Of a DNA stretch of 37,359 nucleotides, positions 28,001 through 37,005 are shown one piece after another (the stretch's first letter is position 1; every line of letters begins with the position of its first letter). The DNA comes from Symsagittifera roscoffensis (taxonomy: Eukaryota; Xenacoelomorpha; Acoela; Convolutidae). The notes under the pieces were generated by a model, which worked only from the letters and a program-made list of their open reading frames with translations, was not told where the DNA came from and searched no databases. The DNA is taken from assembly GCF_963678635.1 (NCBI RefSeq), contig NW_026970804.1, positions 1 through 37,359 of the forward strand. Direction: 5' to 3'. The translations under genes were made by a program, and so were the position numbers.

Positions 28001-30365
28001 GTGCGCCATATTTCATCTCTGTGTCACTCAAGACTTTGCTGCCGTATGCAATGGGACGGAGAACTGTTCTTCCGTTCCATTCTTGCTCTTGATGCAATAT
28101 TCCTGAGATGGCCACCACCGATGCGTCTGTGTCAAGAACATACATGCCCTTTTCTGTAGGCATGCCCAGCACTGGCGCTTCGCACAGTTCCCGCTTTATG
28201 TTCTCGAAAGCAACTTGTGCCTCATCGTTCCATTCGAACTTTTTCCCTTTGTTGCGCATCAGCTTCTGCATCGGGTACACCTTGTCCGCGTATCCTTTTA
28301 TGAATTCTCGGTAGTAATTGGCAAACCCTAGGAAGCTCATGAGCTGTGTGTCCGTTCTAGGAGCTTTCCATGTCAGCACAGCCTCTACTGCTTCTGGATC
28401 TGGCCTCACACCATGCCGGTCCACCATTCTTCCCAGGTACTTGATCGAATCCCTAAGGATTTCACATTTCGATGGTTTGCATTTCAAGCCTGCTCTTTTC
28501 ATACATCCGAAGACCTCATCGAGTCGATCAATGTGATCCTCCAGGGTTGGTGTCGCTATGACTACGTCATCCACGTAGCACATCAAGAGATTCCCGTACT
28601 TTTTGGTCACTCCTGTCAAAGCCTGAGCCATCAGCCTTTGAAAGGTTGCTGTTGCATTGCACAAGCCGAAGGGCATCCTCTTCCACTGGTACAACCCCAA
28701 TTCGCACGCGAATCCGGTTTTCTCCCTGTCCTTCTTTCGCAGAGGAACCTGCCAGAAGGCAGAACCCAAGTCCAATGTGGTGAAGAACTTTGCATCACCA
28801 AGTTTGGATAGGCTCTCGTCTATTCGCGGTATCGGGTACGCATCTTTAATCGTTACCGCGTTCAAGTAACGAAAGTCGCAACAAAATCTAAGCTGCCCCC
28901 CTTTCTTTTTCGCCATTACTACTCCGCAAGCCCATGGTGATTTCGAGGGTTCTATCATGTCGTATTCAAGCAACATTTCTATTTCCGCTCGGCACGCTTT
29001 CGATTTATGTGGCGTCATTCGCCTTGCGCCTTCCCTATGGGGAACGGCGCCCTCTTCTAGTTCGATTTCGTGTTCGACGAAATTACAGCAACCGATGTCC
29101 GCCTTATGTTTTGAAAATACTTCGGCGTTCCGATCTAGGAGGTCCCGCAATTTTTCAAAATCTCCCTCACCTATTTTTCCTTTTAAATGTTCTATTTCTG
29201 GCAAAACTGGTTTGTCAGAATCTAGTTCATGTGACGAGGGGCGTTCCGGAAAATTCGAGCAGCTTGATAAGCCGTCGTCCGTTTCGGATTTCATTAAAAA
29301 CAATTTACGAATAGATTTTAATTCATCAATCCTCTTTAAAATTTTATCTTTATTGGCATGATAAGGACAGTCTTTCACACTATATTTCTTCAAGTTTTGT
29401 GTCTCTTCATAGTCGGTCCTCATCGGCAATGCGTAACCAAGCTTCTTTCCACGCTGGATTGAAACCGTGGTGTCCAGTGTGTTCAACAACACACTGACAC
29501 ACAGTCCGTTTCGCGTTACCGAGAAGCTCCGGCCTAAAATCACCGAACTCTGACTATTTGGATTCGGTACTAAGCAAACCTGTTTACTATCACTTAACCA
29601 ATTTAAATTTCTCATTCTAAAAATCGCTACTACAGCTTGTCCTGGTTGTAATTTTACTTTTCTATCCAAAAAAACTGGTACCTTATTCTCGTCTGTTATT
29701 ATCCTATTAATTGGTCTCTTAACATACTTTCGGTCCGGGTTTCTAATCCGTATTAGACCGTTGTTCAAGTCAATCATCACGTCAAAGTTCCTGACAAAAT
29801 CTCTGCCCAAGATGAATTGGTCGGCGTCGTCCAGATTCTCTACCACCAGGAAGCTCATCCAAAGGTTCCGTCCTCCCATGTGAAGGATCGTCACCGGTGT
29901 TCTTCCGGCTACGTAGATAGCTCCTCGATTTGCAGCGGCTAGTCGGAGATTCGTAGGAATCAGATCTTCCCGCGTGAAGCCCATTCTCTCCCAGGTTTTT
30001 ATCGGCATCACACTCACCACCGCGCCTGTGTCCAGAAGCCCTGTGACTCCGATTTTTGTTCCGTTGGTGTCAAGCAGGTGTGCTGTCACATCTGCTTCAT
30101 ATCCAATATGTACCGCGTCTTGTTCCATCATGGCGTCATGGCCTATCCTGCGGACTTTGAGTTCCTCTTCACCCAAATAGATCTGCCCCATTTGGTCATC
30201 ATCTGTTGTTATGTAAGTCCTGGTGTAGATGCTGATTCCATCCACGTTCAGCATTATTTGATACGGCCCATAGACCTCCAAATAGCGTCCATGAAGTTTC
30301 TTCATGCGAGGGCCACCCGTCGTTAGTAGTGCTCGCACAGCTCTCGACTCAGTGCGTGGCTCCAC
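25026..30365 (-). CDS. pol: Retroelement Pol polyprotein (protease, RT, RNase H, integrase)
   Basis: The reading frame is open from about 30419, overlapping gag by 97 bases in the -1 frame. The codon at 30365 is GTG, so -1 frameshifting from gag is likely. Positions below count from 30365. Protease: LLDTGAVVSVMP (about 105-115). RT: LDLGSAFWQVPL (about 528) and YVDDVV (about 596). RNase H: DTDAS (about 742), KAEMFAV and RVDNRAL. Integrase: HHCC finger (HDQMGH...CLSC, about 1366-1405), Asp in QIDHQ (about 1433), Asp in SDNGTA (about 1490), Glu in LVERQ (about 1529), and a KKWRGPF motif (about 1670). About 430 residues of charged linker separate RNase H from integrase, which is unusual. The frame is intact over 1779 codons. 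Confidence 0.93.
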   Translation of the reverse strand: MEPRTESRAVRALLTTGGPRMKKLHGRYLEVYGPYQIMLNVDGISIYTRTYITTDDDQMGQIYLGEEELKVRRIGHDAMMEQDAVHIGYEADVTAHLLDTNGTKIGVTGLLDTGAVVSVMPIKTWERMGFTREDLIPTNLRLAAANRGAIYVAGRTPVTILHMGGRNLWMSFLVVENLDDADQFILGRDFVRNFDVMIDLNNGLIRIRNPDRKYVKRPINRIITDENKVPVFLDRKVKLQPGQAVVAIFRMRNLNWLSDSKQVCLVPNPNSQSSVILGRSFSVTRNGLCVSVLLNTLDTTVSIQRGKKLGYALPMRTDYEETQNLKKYSVKDCPYHANKDKILKRIDELKSIRKLFLMKSETDDGLSSCSNFPERPSSHELDSDKPVLPEIEHLKGKIGEGDFEKLRDLLDRNAEVFSKHKADIGCCNFVEHEIELEEGAVPHREGARRMTPHKSKACRAEIEMLLEYDMIEPSKSPWACGVVMAKKKGGQLRFCCDFRYLNAVTIKDAYPIPRIDESLSKLGDAKFFTTLDLGSAFWQVPLRKKDREKTGFACELGLYQWKRMPFGLCNATATFQRLMAQALTGVTKKYGNLLMCYVDDVVIATPTLEDHIDRLDEVFGCMKRAGLKCKPSKCEILRDSIKYLGRMVDRHGVRPDPEAVEAVLTWKAPRTDTQLMSFLGFANYYREFIKGYADKVYPMQKLMRNKGKKFEWNDEAQVAFENIKRELCEAPVLGMPTEKGMYVLDTDASVVAISGILHQEQEWNGRTVLRPIAYGSKVLSDTEMKYGAPKAEMFAVVTFVEKYRAYLGSAPFKLRVDNRALSWLKTYSMDQSYIGRWIVRLDGYHMIIEHRMRDKHQNADSLSKKTEFYERLEQKQANQAEVKEGFSFLDKETYEALPLTRWLDKSGHPIPGHPELPVEKAAEIKILSREDPVPLDLLLRSNLVQQELSRMNINSLSLLDKTVQVTPQVMRILSGLLEREVTRDYPEWTAAVASLTVSEKVKIMPSRQQHEENKRDCRTIVQQLVSSIPQEILASTSYGQKGQESGKQKKTVTFVDRDKEGEVVKQNLLQDYLSGEKDKEKNQRSQDQQPGQVNWSGESEIDEKIPDEKQDLENKVLSGEFRWMRRKYRHDLEERAVSSTTPSTDDESRNSGMDTYSDRNSTSGSELSELAIHTLLVETRARNLDREVYHDPDSDRYLIPSERVFDNAADDLETIAVSKRSISLLPQKEVVRTELQPFQQETQPLAKIWCVEMEEDTHQPNELNSQMRVMKTYLKARYRLSDLLRAQRNDRMTSNLKRWIENGAPDKGDLEEDSYRILRQYFMQKEGRLYLNKDGIVACRRREEDKVLYKYNAIVLPQLYQTELLFRSHDQMGHQGIDKVYQRILKRFEWPGMKKACEKWVTACLSCQQVKDPRKLRFPLQSIESSEFNEVVQIDHQKICMTDSGYNQVLVMIDHFTKYAEAVPCITASAEETCDHLINTWIARHGCPMTFQSDNGTAFVGELTKELMRRSQVAQAHSTTYHPQTNGLVERQNRTLVSMLRVYCSRYMTDWDRYLPQVMGAYNSTQHSTTGVSPHMMLTGHEKSLPLTFFYPEYEGKKTSPQVYVRDVIKRQQELNDLCRRNTQQAQARQRKRFDKKAAGAKAYSVGDYVWVFQNVIPPKGTKKLLKKWRGPFMITEVHQEGRFYRLSTGRAAHYENIKPHNPSTEDWCIPADMEEGDYLMMDPACEVNEKGTRQKNDGNEIVEDGTDTPLDLDPNEQIEADDETLPYAEEDWQDSEQT

Positions 30366-33300
30366 CTGCCTAGATAATCTGCATATGTGTCCAAATGCAT
30401 TAAAGTGAACTCTGATGGTTCACTCAAATTTCTTATTACCTGGTGTCCAGCCACTGAGATTATCGACTGTATCTTCTTTCCCTGCGGCGCCATGCCGAAC
30501 CTCTTACCGGAGATCACTTTAAGTTTCATATCTAAACTGCTTGGTGTTTTCGTCTCTTCGAACTCCGTTGCCTCGAAGGTATTCAGTTGCTCCTGAAGCT
30601 TTTCATTTTCCAGTTCAAGTTTCACTTTTTGTTCGATCTCTTTCGTCACCAATTCCTGCTGTACTCTATTCAGAGCATCCTTTGCGGCTGCCTTATAATC
30701 GATCTTGAAGTCATCGGCCGCAGTTGCTGGTTCCGGTTCACGTGCTTCTTCTGTTACTGCTTGCATTTTCTTTGCCGCCAGCTCTTGAGGTTTGTCCTTC
30801 CTGCATGCCTCTGCTTCGCTCAAAAGTCGAGCCTTGCTTGCTTTCACTCCTGACAAAGCTTCTTCATGCCTTGGATGCTTGATGTCTGCCACTGCATCCC
30901 AGAATTGCGGACAATCTGATTTAAAATGACCTTCCAAGTTACAAAAGAAACACCTCGGGCCAAATTTCGCAATTACTCCTCTCATGAAATCCTCATGATC
31001 CAACTCTGACGCATCTTCGTCCTCGAGGCTAAAGCCTATTGCTTTCATGCCTTGTTTGTAAGCTGGGCATGCTGACACATGATGGTCTGTTGAACTGCAA
31101 TTAGCACAAGAACGTCTCTTGTCCATATCATCCCTCGGTTTGTACCAATTGTTCCCTTGGTTAGCTGGTCCGTTGTTAAAATTGCCATAATTGTTCTTGT
31201 AATATCCAGATCTCGAAGGAGGTTTCCACAAAAGATACTCTTTTGATTTGAGCCTCAACTCCTCCGGTGTTGGCGCATTAGTTGATAGTGGTGTGTAATG
31301 CGTTGCTAGCATCGTACGAAGTTCATCATTTTTCACACCATCGATGAATTTTGAGGCTACGGCCAGGTTCATCCTTCGGTTTGACTCATCCGGTTGGCTG
31401 CGTCTTCTCAGCATTTCCAAATCATCGAGAAACTTGTCTATTGTTTCATCTTCTCGTTGCCTCCGTTTCTCGAAGCGCATCATCGCCTGGTGCCCCTGCA
31501 CCCCTGATCCGAAACGGTTTAACAAGATTTCGAAGATTTTCTCAGCAGTGTCACGTTGATACTGTTTCTTAGCCATGACACAGTTCAGGGCTGTCCCTTC
31601 TAAGTTGCTTGTGAGCGCGCTGCATTCCTGTCTCTCCGACAAGTCCTCTTCCTCGAAATGCAGCTTCATTACCTCTATCCAGGTATCAATACAGCCATCA
31701 GATTCGTCCTTGTAGCATCTTGGCTTCTTAAAGACTCTTCTGGACTTTTCACTGCGTTCATTGGTTCTAGATAACCGCGTCAGGAATGTCTCCAAAGACC
31801 TGTTCAGGGGTTCAAATGCTGTGGCCATTGCCGTAGCATCCCTTGAGTGTCCCGCCTGAGTGTCCTCACACCTTGTCGAAGGCTCTGTGTGCGGTGCATC
31901 CCTGCAATCCGAATCACCATGAGCGTTTCCCGCTTGGCCCATGTGACTCCTCCTCGGGCTTGTATGCCCCATGTTGCCAGAATCGCTTCTCCCGGTCGCA
32001 TGTGTGCTTTGCGTTGGTCGTTCGTTCGAGGTTTGTCTGTTCCCCGTTGAACTTGCTCTACTGTTCGGGCCCCATGCTGTATTACCCCTTGTGGCATAGC
32101 CTGATGAACTGCCCCTGCCTCTAGTGGATCCATTTGTCTTCCTCCTTTGTTGTTCATTGAAGTTCACCCTCGGTTCCCTGCTGGGACCTCCCGAGTTCGG
32201 CTCTCCTTCTTTTGGTCCACTCTTGCTGCTTAGTAGCCCGTCCAACCTATCCATGATAGCCTGCGTTCGCCTCTCCATCATCGCGTCTATCTTTGTGTCA
32301 AGAGACCCAAAAGACTGCTCTTGCTGAATTCTTAACTTCTCCATGTCGGCTCTTAAGCGTAACTCCCTCTGTTCCGCCTCTCTTGTCATTCGCGACAAGT
32401 TCCTCGTCATATGTTCGTCCGTTCTTTCTTTCAAGCGTTTTTCGCTTCTGCCAACTTCTTGTCTGTTGCGGTTTATTTCTTCCCGCAGACTTTCTCTTTC
32501 AATGTGAACTGCTCTTTCCAGTTCACTCATCCTTATCGACATCTGTTCATTTTGTTCTCCTAAACTGCCCACTATGTTGTTTAAGGCTTCCTCTAGTGCT
32601 GCCCCGTTATCCATGAGTGGCGTCACTAGTGGTGGTGTAACTCTGTCGGTCCCAGGTAGCTTCGTGCTGGTAGAGATCCGGGCCTTGACTCTCTGTCTTG
32701 ACGTTTTATCATTATCTATTTCAGGATCCGCTAACGCGTTGCGAAGCCCTCTGGTTCTACTCTCTTCAGGTTGTGGCTCCGAACTTGTCCTAATCGCGAA
32801 GTCCTTCGACTGGCCCGGTGTGTTTGCCTCTTTGCTTATCGTTGTCACTACACCAAATTTATCCATGGTTCCAGTCTCTCTTCCGACGTGTGCCTCACTC
32901 TCCTGGATCGAACTATTGAGACTGACTTGAGATCCAAAGTCCCCTTGCTCCTCTTCATCCTCTTCCTCCTGGGACTCCCCATCGTTTCCTGCTCCTCCTC
33001 CCATGCTGAATGGAAAGATGTTTCCGAAGGTGTTCTTCATTCTTTCTGAGAACGATGATGAGGTTGTTTGTTTTCCAGTTCCGCTTGCCATCATAGTGTT
33101 GTCTGTCGGAGATCTTCTAGTTGCCGTTACTTCAGTTGAGATGTCGGACAGTTCCGACATCTCCTCTCGATCCAACGTCCCGGTGGAGGTGGCAAAATCA
33201 TGGCCTTGTTCTACCGGAGTAGATTCACTCGCCAGCCTTCTGCCTCTCCCTTCCAGTCCATTTACTCCCTGGTTGTCGTTCATGGTATGGTCCGTATTGA

Positions 33301-33508
33301 CCTCCACTTCTAACAGTTCTCTTCGCTCTTCTGAGGTCTTTTGACTTCTCGTTTCAACCATTCTGCCTGAAACCGTCCCCTCTTTATCGGACCGGGTTCG
33401 CTTGATCCAATCCACAAAAGGATCGGTCATCATTTTTCTTTGCTTTTCAGGTATGAATTTCCTAGAGCTATTACCTCGTTTTGGTATCCTTGACTTGTCT
33501 AAACTCAT
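30323..33508 (-). CDS. gag: Retroelement Gag polyprotein with two zinc knuckles
   Basis: This 1061-residue protein starts at ATG 33508. The first 300 residues are polar and probably disordered, followed by a long coiled coil (about 303-423, many Glu/Arg heptads). A Ser/Arg/Gly-rich hinge precedes the retrotransposon gag core (about 598-740: IDTWIEVMKLHF, ALNCVMAKKQY, MMRFEKRRQREDETIDKFL). Two CCHC knuckles follow, CANCSSTDHHVSAC (about 801) and CFFCNLEGHFKSDC (about 853), then a second coiled coil near 945-990. Gag packages the RNA and forms the particle. The length is about twice that of usual Ty3 Gags because of the N-terminal extension. The stop lies inside the open -1 pol frame. Confidence 0.88.
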   Translation of the reverse strand: MSLDKSRIPKRGNSSRKFIPEKQRKMMTDPFVDWIKRTRSDKEGTVSGRMVETRSQKTSEERRELLEVEVNTDHTMNDNQGVNGLEGRGRRLASESTPVEQGHDFATSTGTLDREEMSELSDISTEVTATRRSPTDNTMMASGTGKQTTSSSFSERMKNTFGNIFPFSMGGGAGNDGESQEEEDEEEQGDFGSQVSLNSSIQESEAHVGRETGTMDKFGVVTTISKEANTPGQSKDFAIRTSSEPQPEESRTRGLRNALADPEIDNDKTSRQRVKARISTSTKLPGTDRVTPPLVTPLMDNGAALEEALNNIVGSLGEQNEQMSIRMSELERAVHIERESLREEINRNRQEVGRSEKRLKERTDEHMTRNLSRMTREAEQRELRLRADMEKLRIQQEQSFGSLDTKIDAMMERRTQAIMDRLDGLLSSKSGPKEGEPNSGGPSREPRVNFNEQQRRKTNGSTRGRGSSSGYATRGNTAWGPNSRASSTGNRQTSNERPTQSTHATGRSDSGNMGHTSPRRSHMGQAGNAHGDSDCRDAPHTEPSTRCEDTQAGHSRDATAMATAFEPLNRSLETFLTRLSRTNERSEKSRRVFKKPRCYKDESDGCIDTWIEVMKLHFEEEDLSERQECSALTSNLEGTALNCVMAKKQYQRDTAEKIFEILLNRFGSGVQGHQAMMRFEKRRQREDETIDKFLDDLEMLRRRSQPDESNRRMNLAVASKFIDGVKNDELRTMLATHYTPLSTNAPTPEELRLKSKEYLLWKPPSRSGYYKNNYGNFNNGPANQGNNWYKPRDDMDKRRSCANCSSTDHHVSACPAYKQGMKAIGFSLEDEDASELDHEDFMRGVIAKFGPRCFFCNLEGHFKSDCPQFWDAVADIKHPRHEEALSGVKASKARLLSEAEACRKDKPQELAAKKMQAVTEEAREPEPATAADDFKIDYKAAAKDALNRVQQELVTKEIEQKVKLELENEKLQEQLNTFEATEFEETKTPSSLDMKLKVISGKRFGMAPQGKKIQSIISVAGHQVIRNLSEPSEFTLMHLDTYADYLGRWSHALSRELCEHY

Positions 33509-34288
33509 TCTTTATTTGTCACTTTCCTATGCCTACTCTTGACTCAATTGCAAGAGACCTTATAGTTTTATTAACAATAATAATGACACAACACAATAAA
33601 TTTCACCAGATTCTATTAAATAGTGACCACGAATCCCTGTATGTCGTCAGAGTACAGTTTGTATAAAATTTATTCACACTAACCGATTATCGGTCCAAAG
33701 ATCTGGAAACTAGCACAATATGATGTTATCAGTCAATTTAAAAGATAGTGTATTTACTACCCAATCAAGCACAGTTTACGTTGATTTAAAATCAAAAACA
33801 AAAATTATATATTGACACAATATGAATGTATATATATAAAAAAAACGTATGTGTCTTGTACTCTTAGTCGGTCGCAGTACAATAGTCGAACCTGTCTTTT
33901 AAAGAAAAAGCTTTCCCTGCTTGGTGCTGCACCAAACAGACAAAACTTTGAAGGCAGTAATTTTCTCAAGTGGGCGTCTATTGCACCCACCGAGTATTGT
34001 GTTACCTATCTGCCTTCGGACTGCCCGAGCTAGACCTACTAAAATCCTCAGGGCAGTCACTTTTCCCAAAAACGTATTATGTTTCAATCCACACCAATGA
34101 GTCACGCTCTTTCTAATTTAGACTTAGTGTCGCGAATATCCGAGTTCGGATCTGTTTTGTATTAGTCTGGTTCTTTTTGAAAGGCAAGTTACCAGTGCAG
34201 TCACTGATACCTAGCCTGTTTATTAATAACCTAATACCTCTCGCTTTTTAGTCTTTCTTTCGTTTACCTAAGTCCTTAATAAAATAAT

Positions 34289-35889
34289 ACCCCTCCGGAT
34301 TGGTACAAATAGGACCCTTCCGGACTGTCAGAATATGGACCCCTCCGGATTGGGACCCCTCCGAGTTAGTTAATAGTAGACCCCTCCGGATTTGGACCCC
34401 TCCGAATTAGCAACGATAAGACCCCTCCGGATTCGGAGCCCTTAGCTCTGTCAAAGTAGCTTTTCGTAGTTTTCTTAATTTCAGCTTATACCCCTCCGGA
34501 TACGTTCTGCGTTGCTCTTATGCTGTTTGAATTAACTGGGAAGGGTATAGGATCCTTTCCTAGACCCCTCCGGATTGAAGTTAAGGCACTTATTTGACAA
34601 TTCACTCTAACGGTGAAGGGTCTTATCACTTGCCTAATTTCGACTCTATTATGGTTGTCTTGTGCCTTCAGCCCTCCCTTCTTGTCTAGAACTGTCCTAA
34701 GTTACTTAGTTCAATCGCTATCAACTTTTGGTAGGGGTATGAAGGTTTTTCAAAAAAAATTTATAAAACGTGAAGGGTGTACCCCTCCGGATTTGTGTGA
34801 TTTGCTAAAAACAATCTCAAAAAATTTTCTCGCTCGCTTTTTCGAGTAATTCTCTTTCCTACTAGTAAGTTCAGCTAATTTCTGATCTAATGGTACCAAG
34901 ATTGACTCGATATGCTCTATAGTTCCAAAGTTATTAACCAAAACGTCTTTTTTCCAAACTCAAAAAATTTTCTCTCTTATAGGTTCCGCCTAACTTTTTC
35001 CGCAAATCTGGTCCTTTCGACCTAAAAATTATTGATCCGAGCTCAGAAGGCCTATACTCTTCTAGTTCAATGCAAAAGACCCGATCTAAAACGCTATTGT
35101 AGAAAAAATTTGCGAAAAACTATGCTACCTGGACCCCTCCGGATTGATGAATCCACCAAATCAAACACGTTATGTTCGATTTCTCTGCAACCCGGAAGGC
35201 TTTCGGGTAGCGGGTTTTAAAACTCGTAGATTCACTAGTGGACGTTGTCCGAACAACTATTTTTACTGTCCTAACTCAAAGATTTCAAAAAATTTTCTGA
35301 TTTTATAGTGTTTCTTACTATCAAAAATGGGAAAATTTGGTTTTTGGTACCAAACTAGTTCCAACCACTTCCGAACTAAAGTTAACCGGTTCTACTTATT
35401 ACAGTAGTGAAGTTACGATGTAACACACTAACTTAGCGCTTTTTCCCGTTTCAAAAAATATCGATATCTCAAAAATCGCGACTTGTGGGGGGATCAAAAT
35501 ATCGCTATTTTGACCCTAAAAACCGGTCTGTTTTCGTTGTTTTTCACTGAAAAACGATATAAGACTATTAATATAGGCTATATAAATAATAATATTAGTA
35601 ATACTATACCCCTCCGGGTTTGTTTATTATCCGAATTAAGGTGCTTAACTCGGATATTCGCAGTTCGGTGAAGGGTCACTACAGTGCAGCACTGTCGAGC
35701 CCCCCACAGATTACTATCTTAATTTTTGTACCTAAAGGGATACAAAACTTGTTAACGATACCCAACAGTCGATTGTTGTTGTCGTTGAGCCCCTTCTTGT
35801 TGCTCCTTGTGCTGCTTGCCGGATCGGTCTTCACCCAGGACCCTTCCGAATTGAGCGCAAATCAGCTGACCCTTCCGGATTGAGCGCAA
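34289..35889 (-). repeat. Clustered CCCCTCCGGATT-like motifs in the leader
   Basis: Same-orientation copies of GACCCCTCCGGATT or close variants start near 34289, 34313, 34338, 34354, 34379, 34395, 34420, 34490, 34563, 34781, 35132, 35608, 35839 and 35868, with another at 36907. Reverse versions (TCCGGAAGGCT) occur near 35191 and 36965 and in both terminal repeats. Spacing is irregular (about 16-476 bases) and the sequence between copies is unrelated, so this is a set of sites, not a tandem satellite. Confidence 0.85.
34815..35300 (-). repeat. Three copies of TCAAAAAATTTTCT in the leader
   Basis: TCAAAAAATTTTCT occurs at about 34817, 34960 and 35286, with a weaker version near 34749. The core AAAAAATTTT is a near-palindrome. 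Its role is unknown. Confidence 0.75.
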
Positions 35890-37005
35890 TTTATCATTAA
35901 CGTGCTTAAATGCTCAAATAACCCTACAGTACAAGCCTCACAAACGGGCTTCAAAACTGATCGTAACGATCCTGACTGATATAAATGCCTGTAACAACAA
36001 TATATCTATCAACAACAAACGGGGGGTTGAATCACATCTTGTCTGGGGGGATGATTTCTACTGATTTTTTTACTTTTTTACTATTTTTGGTTTTTTCGGT
36101 TATTTTTTATGTTTTTTGTTTTTCTTGGGTACTATAATACTTTTTGTTTGGTTTTACTTATATCTTTAAGTGTTTTTGGTCACAAACCACTCAGGGGATG
36201 AGGGGTTCATGATTCCCCCCACCCTTCCTGGTTCGTGAATTTTCTGTCTTAACTAGGTTAAAAAACTATTCACGGTAATCCAGAAGGCTTCCGCGTTCCG
36301 AACTACCCTTCCGCCCCGGCAGTTTAGGCCTATTAAGGGCGTTAATGTGAGCATCCGCTCGGCGCGGAGTGCTCGTTAACGGTTCCGCCGGTCATGATGT
36401 TATGAAAGAATAACACCCAGGAGCGCCATAAAAACATACATGTAACATTCGCCCGGAAGATACATATCGACGGATAACAAAACTAAGTCTTAAGACGACT
36501 GGCCAGCGTCTAAACAGAGCTTTGCATGTTTTTCACCGTCTCTACCAAGCCAGTACTTTTCGGTGGTCTTTCTTACATCGGGTCGACAAAAACGTTACTG
36601 TTCTCCGGCTTCGACCAGAACGCTCAAATTAACTGAATTACATGCAAAAATAGTGAGCTCATGGCTGGGTCTCAGTATCCCCAGACCACGAGGTCACTCC
36701 TAAAAACAAGGCTACTACTTATTATATTACTATTGTTTTTGTTCAGTAGATAAAAATCATCATCTCCATCGAAGATGGATCAACCCTTTCCCCCAACTCC
36801 TAGCACCTCATCCTTGTCAAAACTAATCAAAATATCAGTTAAATTCAAGTCAGGACATGACAGGATGCTAAAAGTTTATGTGAGTTAATAAAAGTTTCCG
36901 TCCCGAGACCCTTCCGGATTCTTGAATCCGCTGAATCAAGCTCCTTACTCTTGATTTCTTGCTAATCCGGAAGGCTGGTTCTCACCCTTCACCGTTGTTG
37001 GCAAC

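Larger units (their letters stand above)
33509..37005 (-). other. Long retroelement 5' leader (non-coding)
   Basis: About 3.5 kb between the gag ATG and the right terminal repeat without a supported gene. It contains an array of CCCCTCCGGATT-like motifs (34289-35889 plus a copy at 36907), three copies of TCAAAAAATTTTCT (34815-35300), T- and G-runs near 36020-36130, and stretches of unique sequence. Part may belong to a very long LTR, because the true left edge of the right repeat is unknown. I could not identify a primer-binding site. Confidence 0.55.

Noticed and set aside
34289-35889. Possible CRISPR-like array
   Set aside because: Repeats are only 12-14 bases, irregularly spaced and degenerate, with eukaryotic elements around and no cas genes.
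33509-37005. tRNA primer-binding site in the leader
   Set aside because: I looked for a CCA followed by TG with a tRNA 3'-end-like sequence. Nothing convincing was found, and the LTR edge is not defined.
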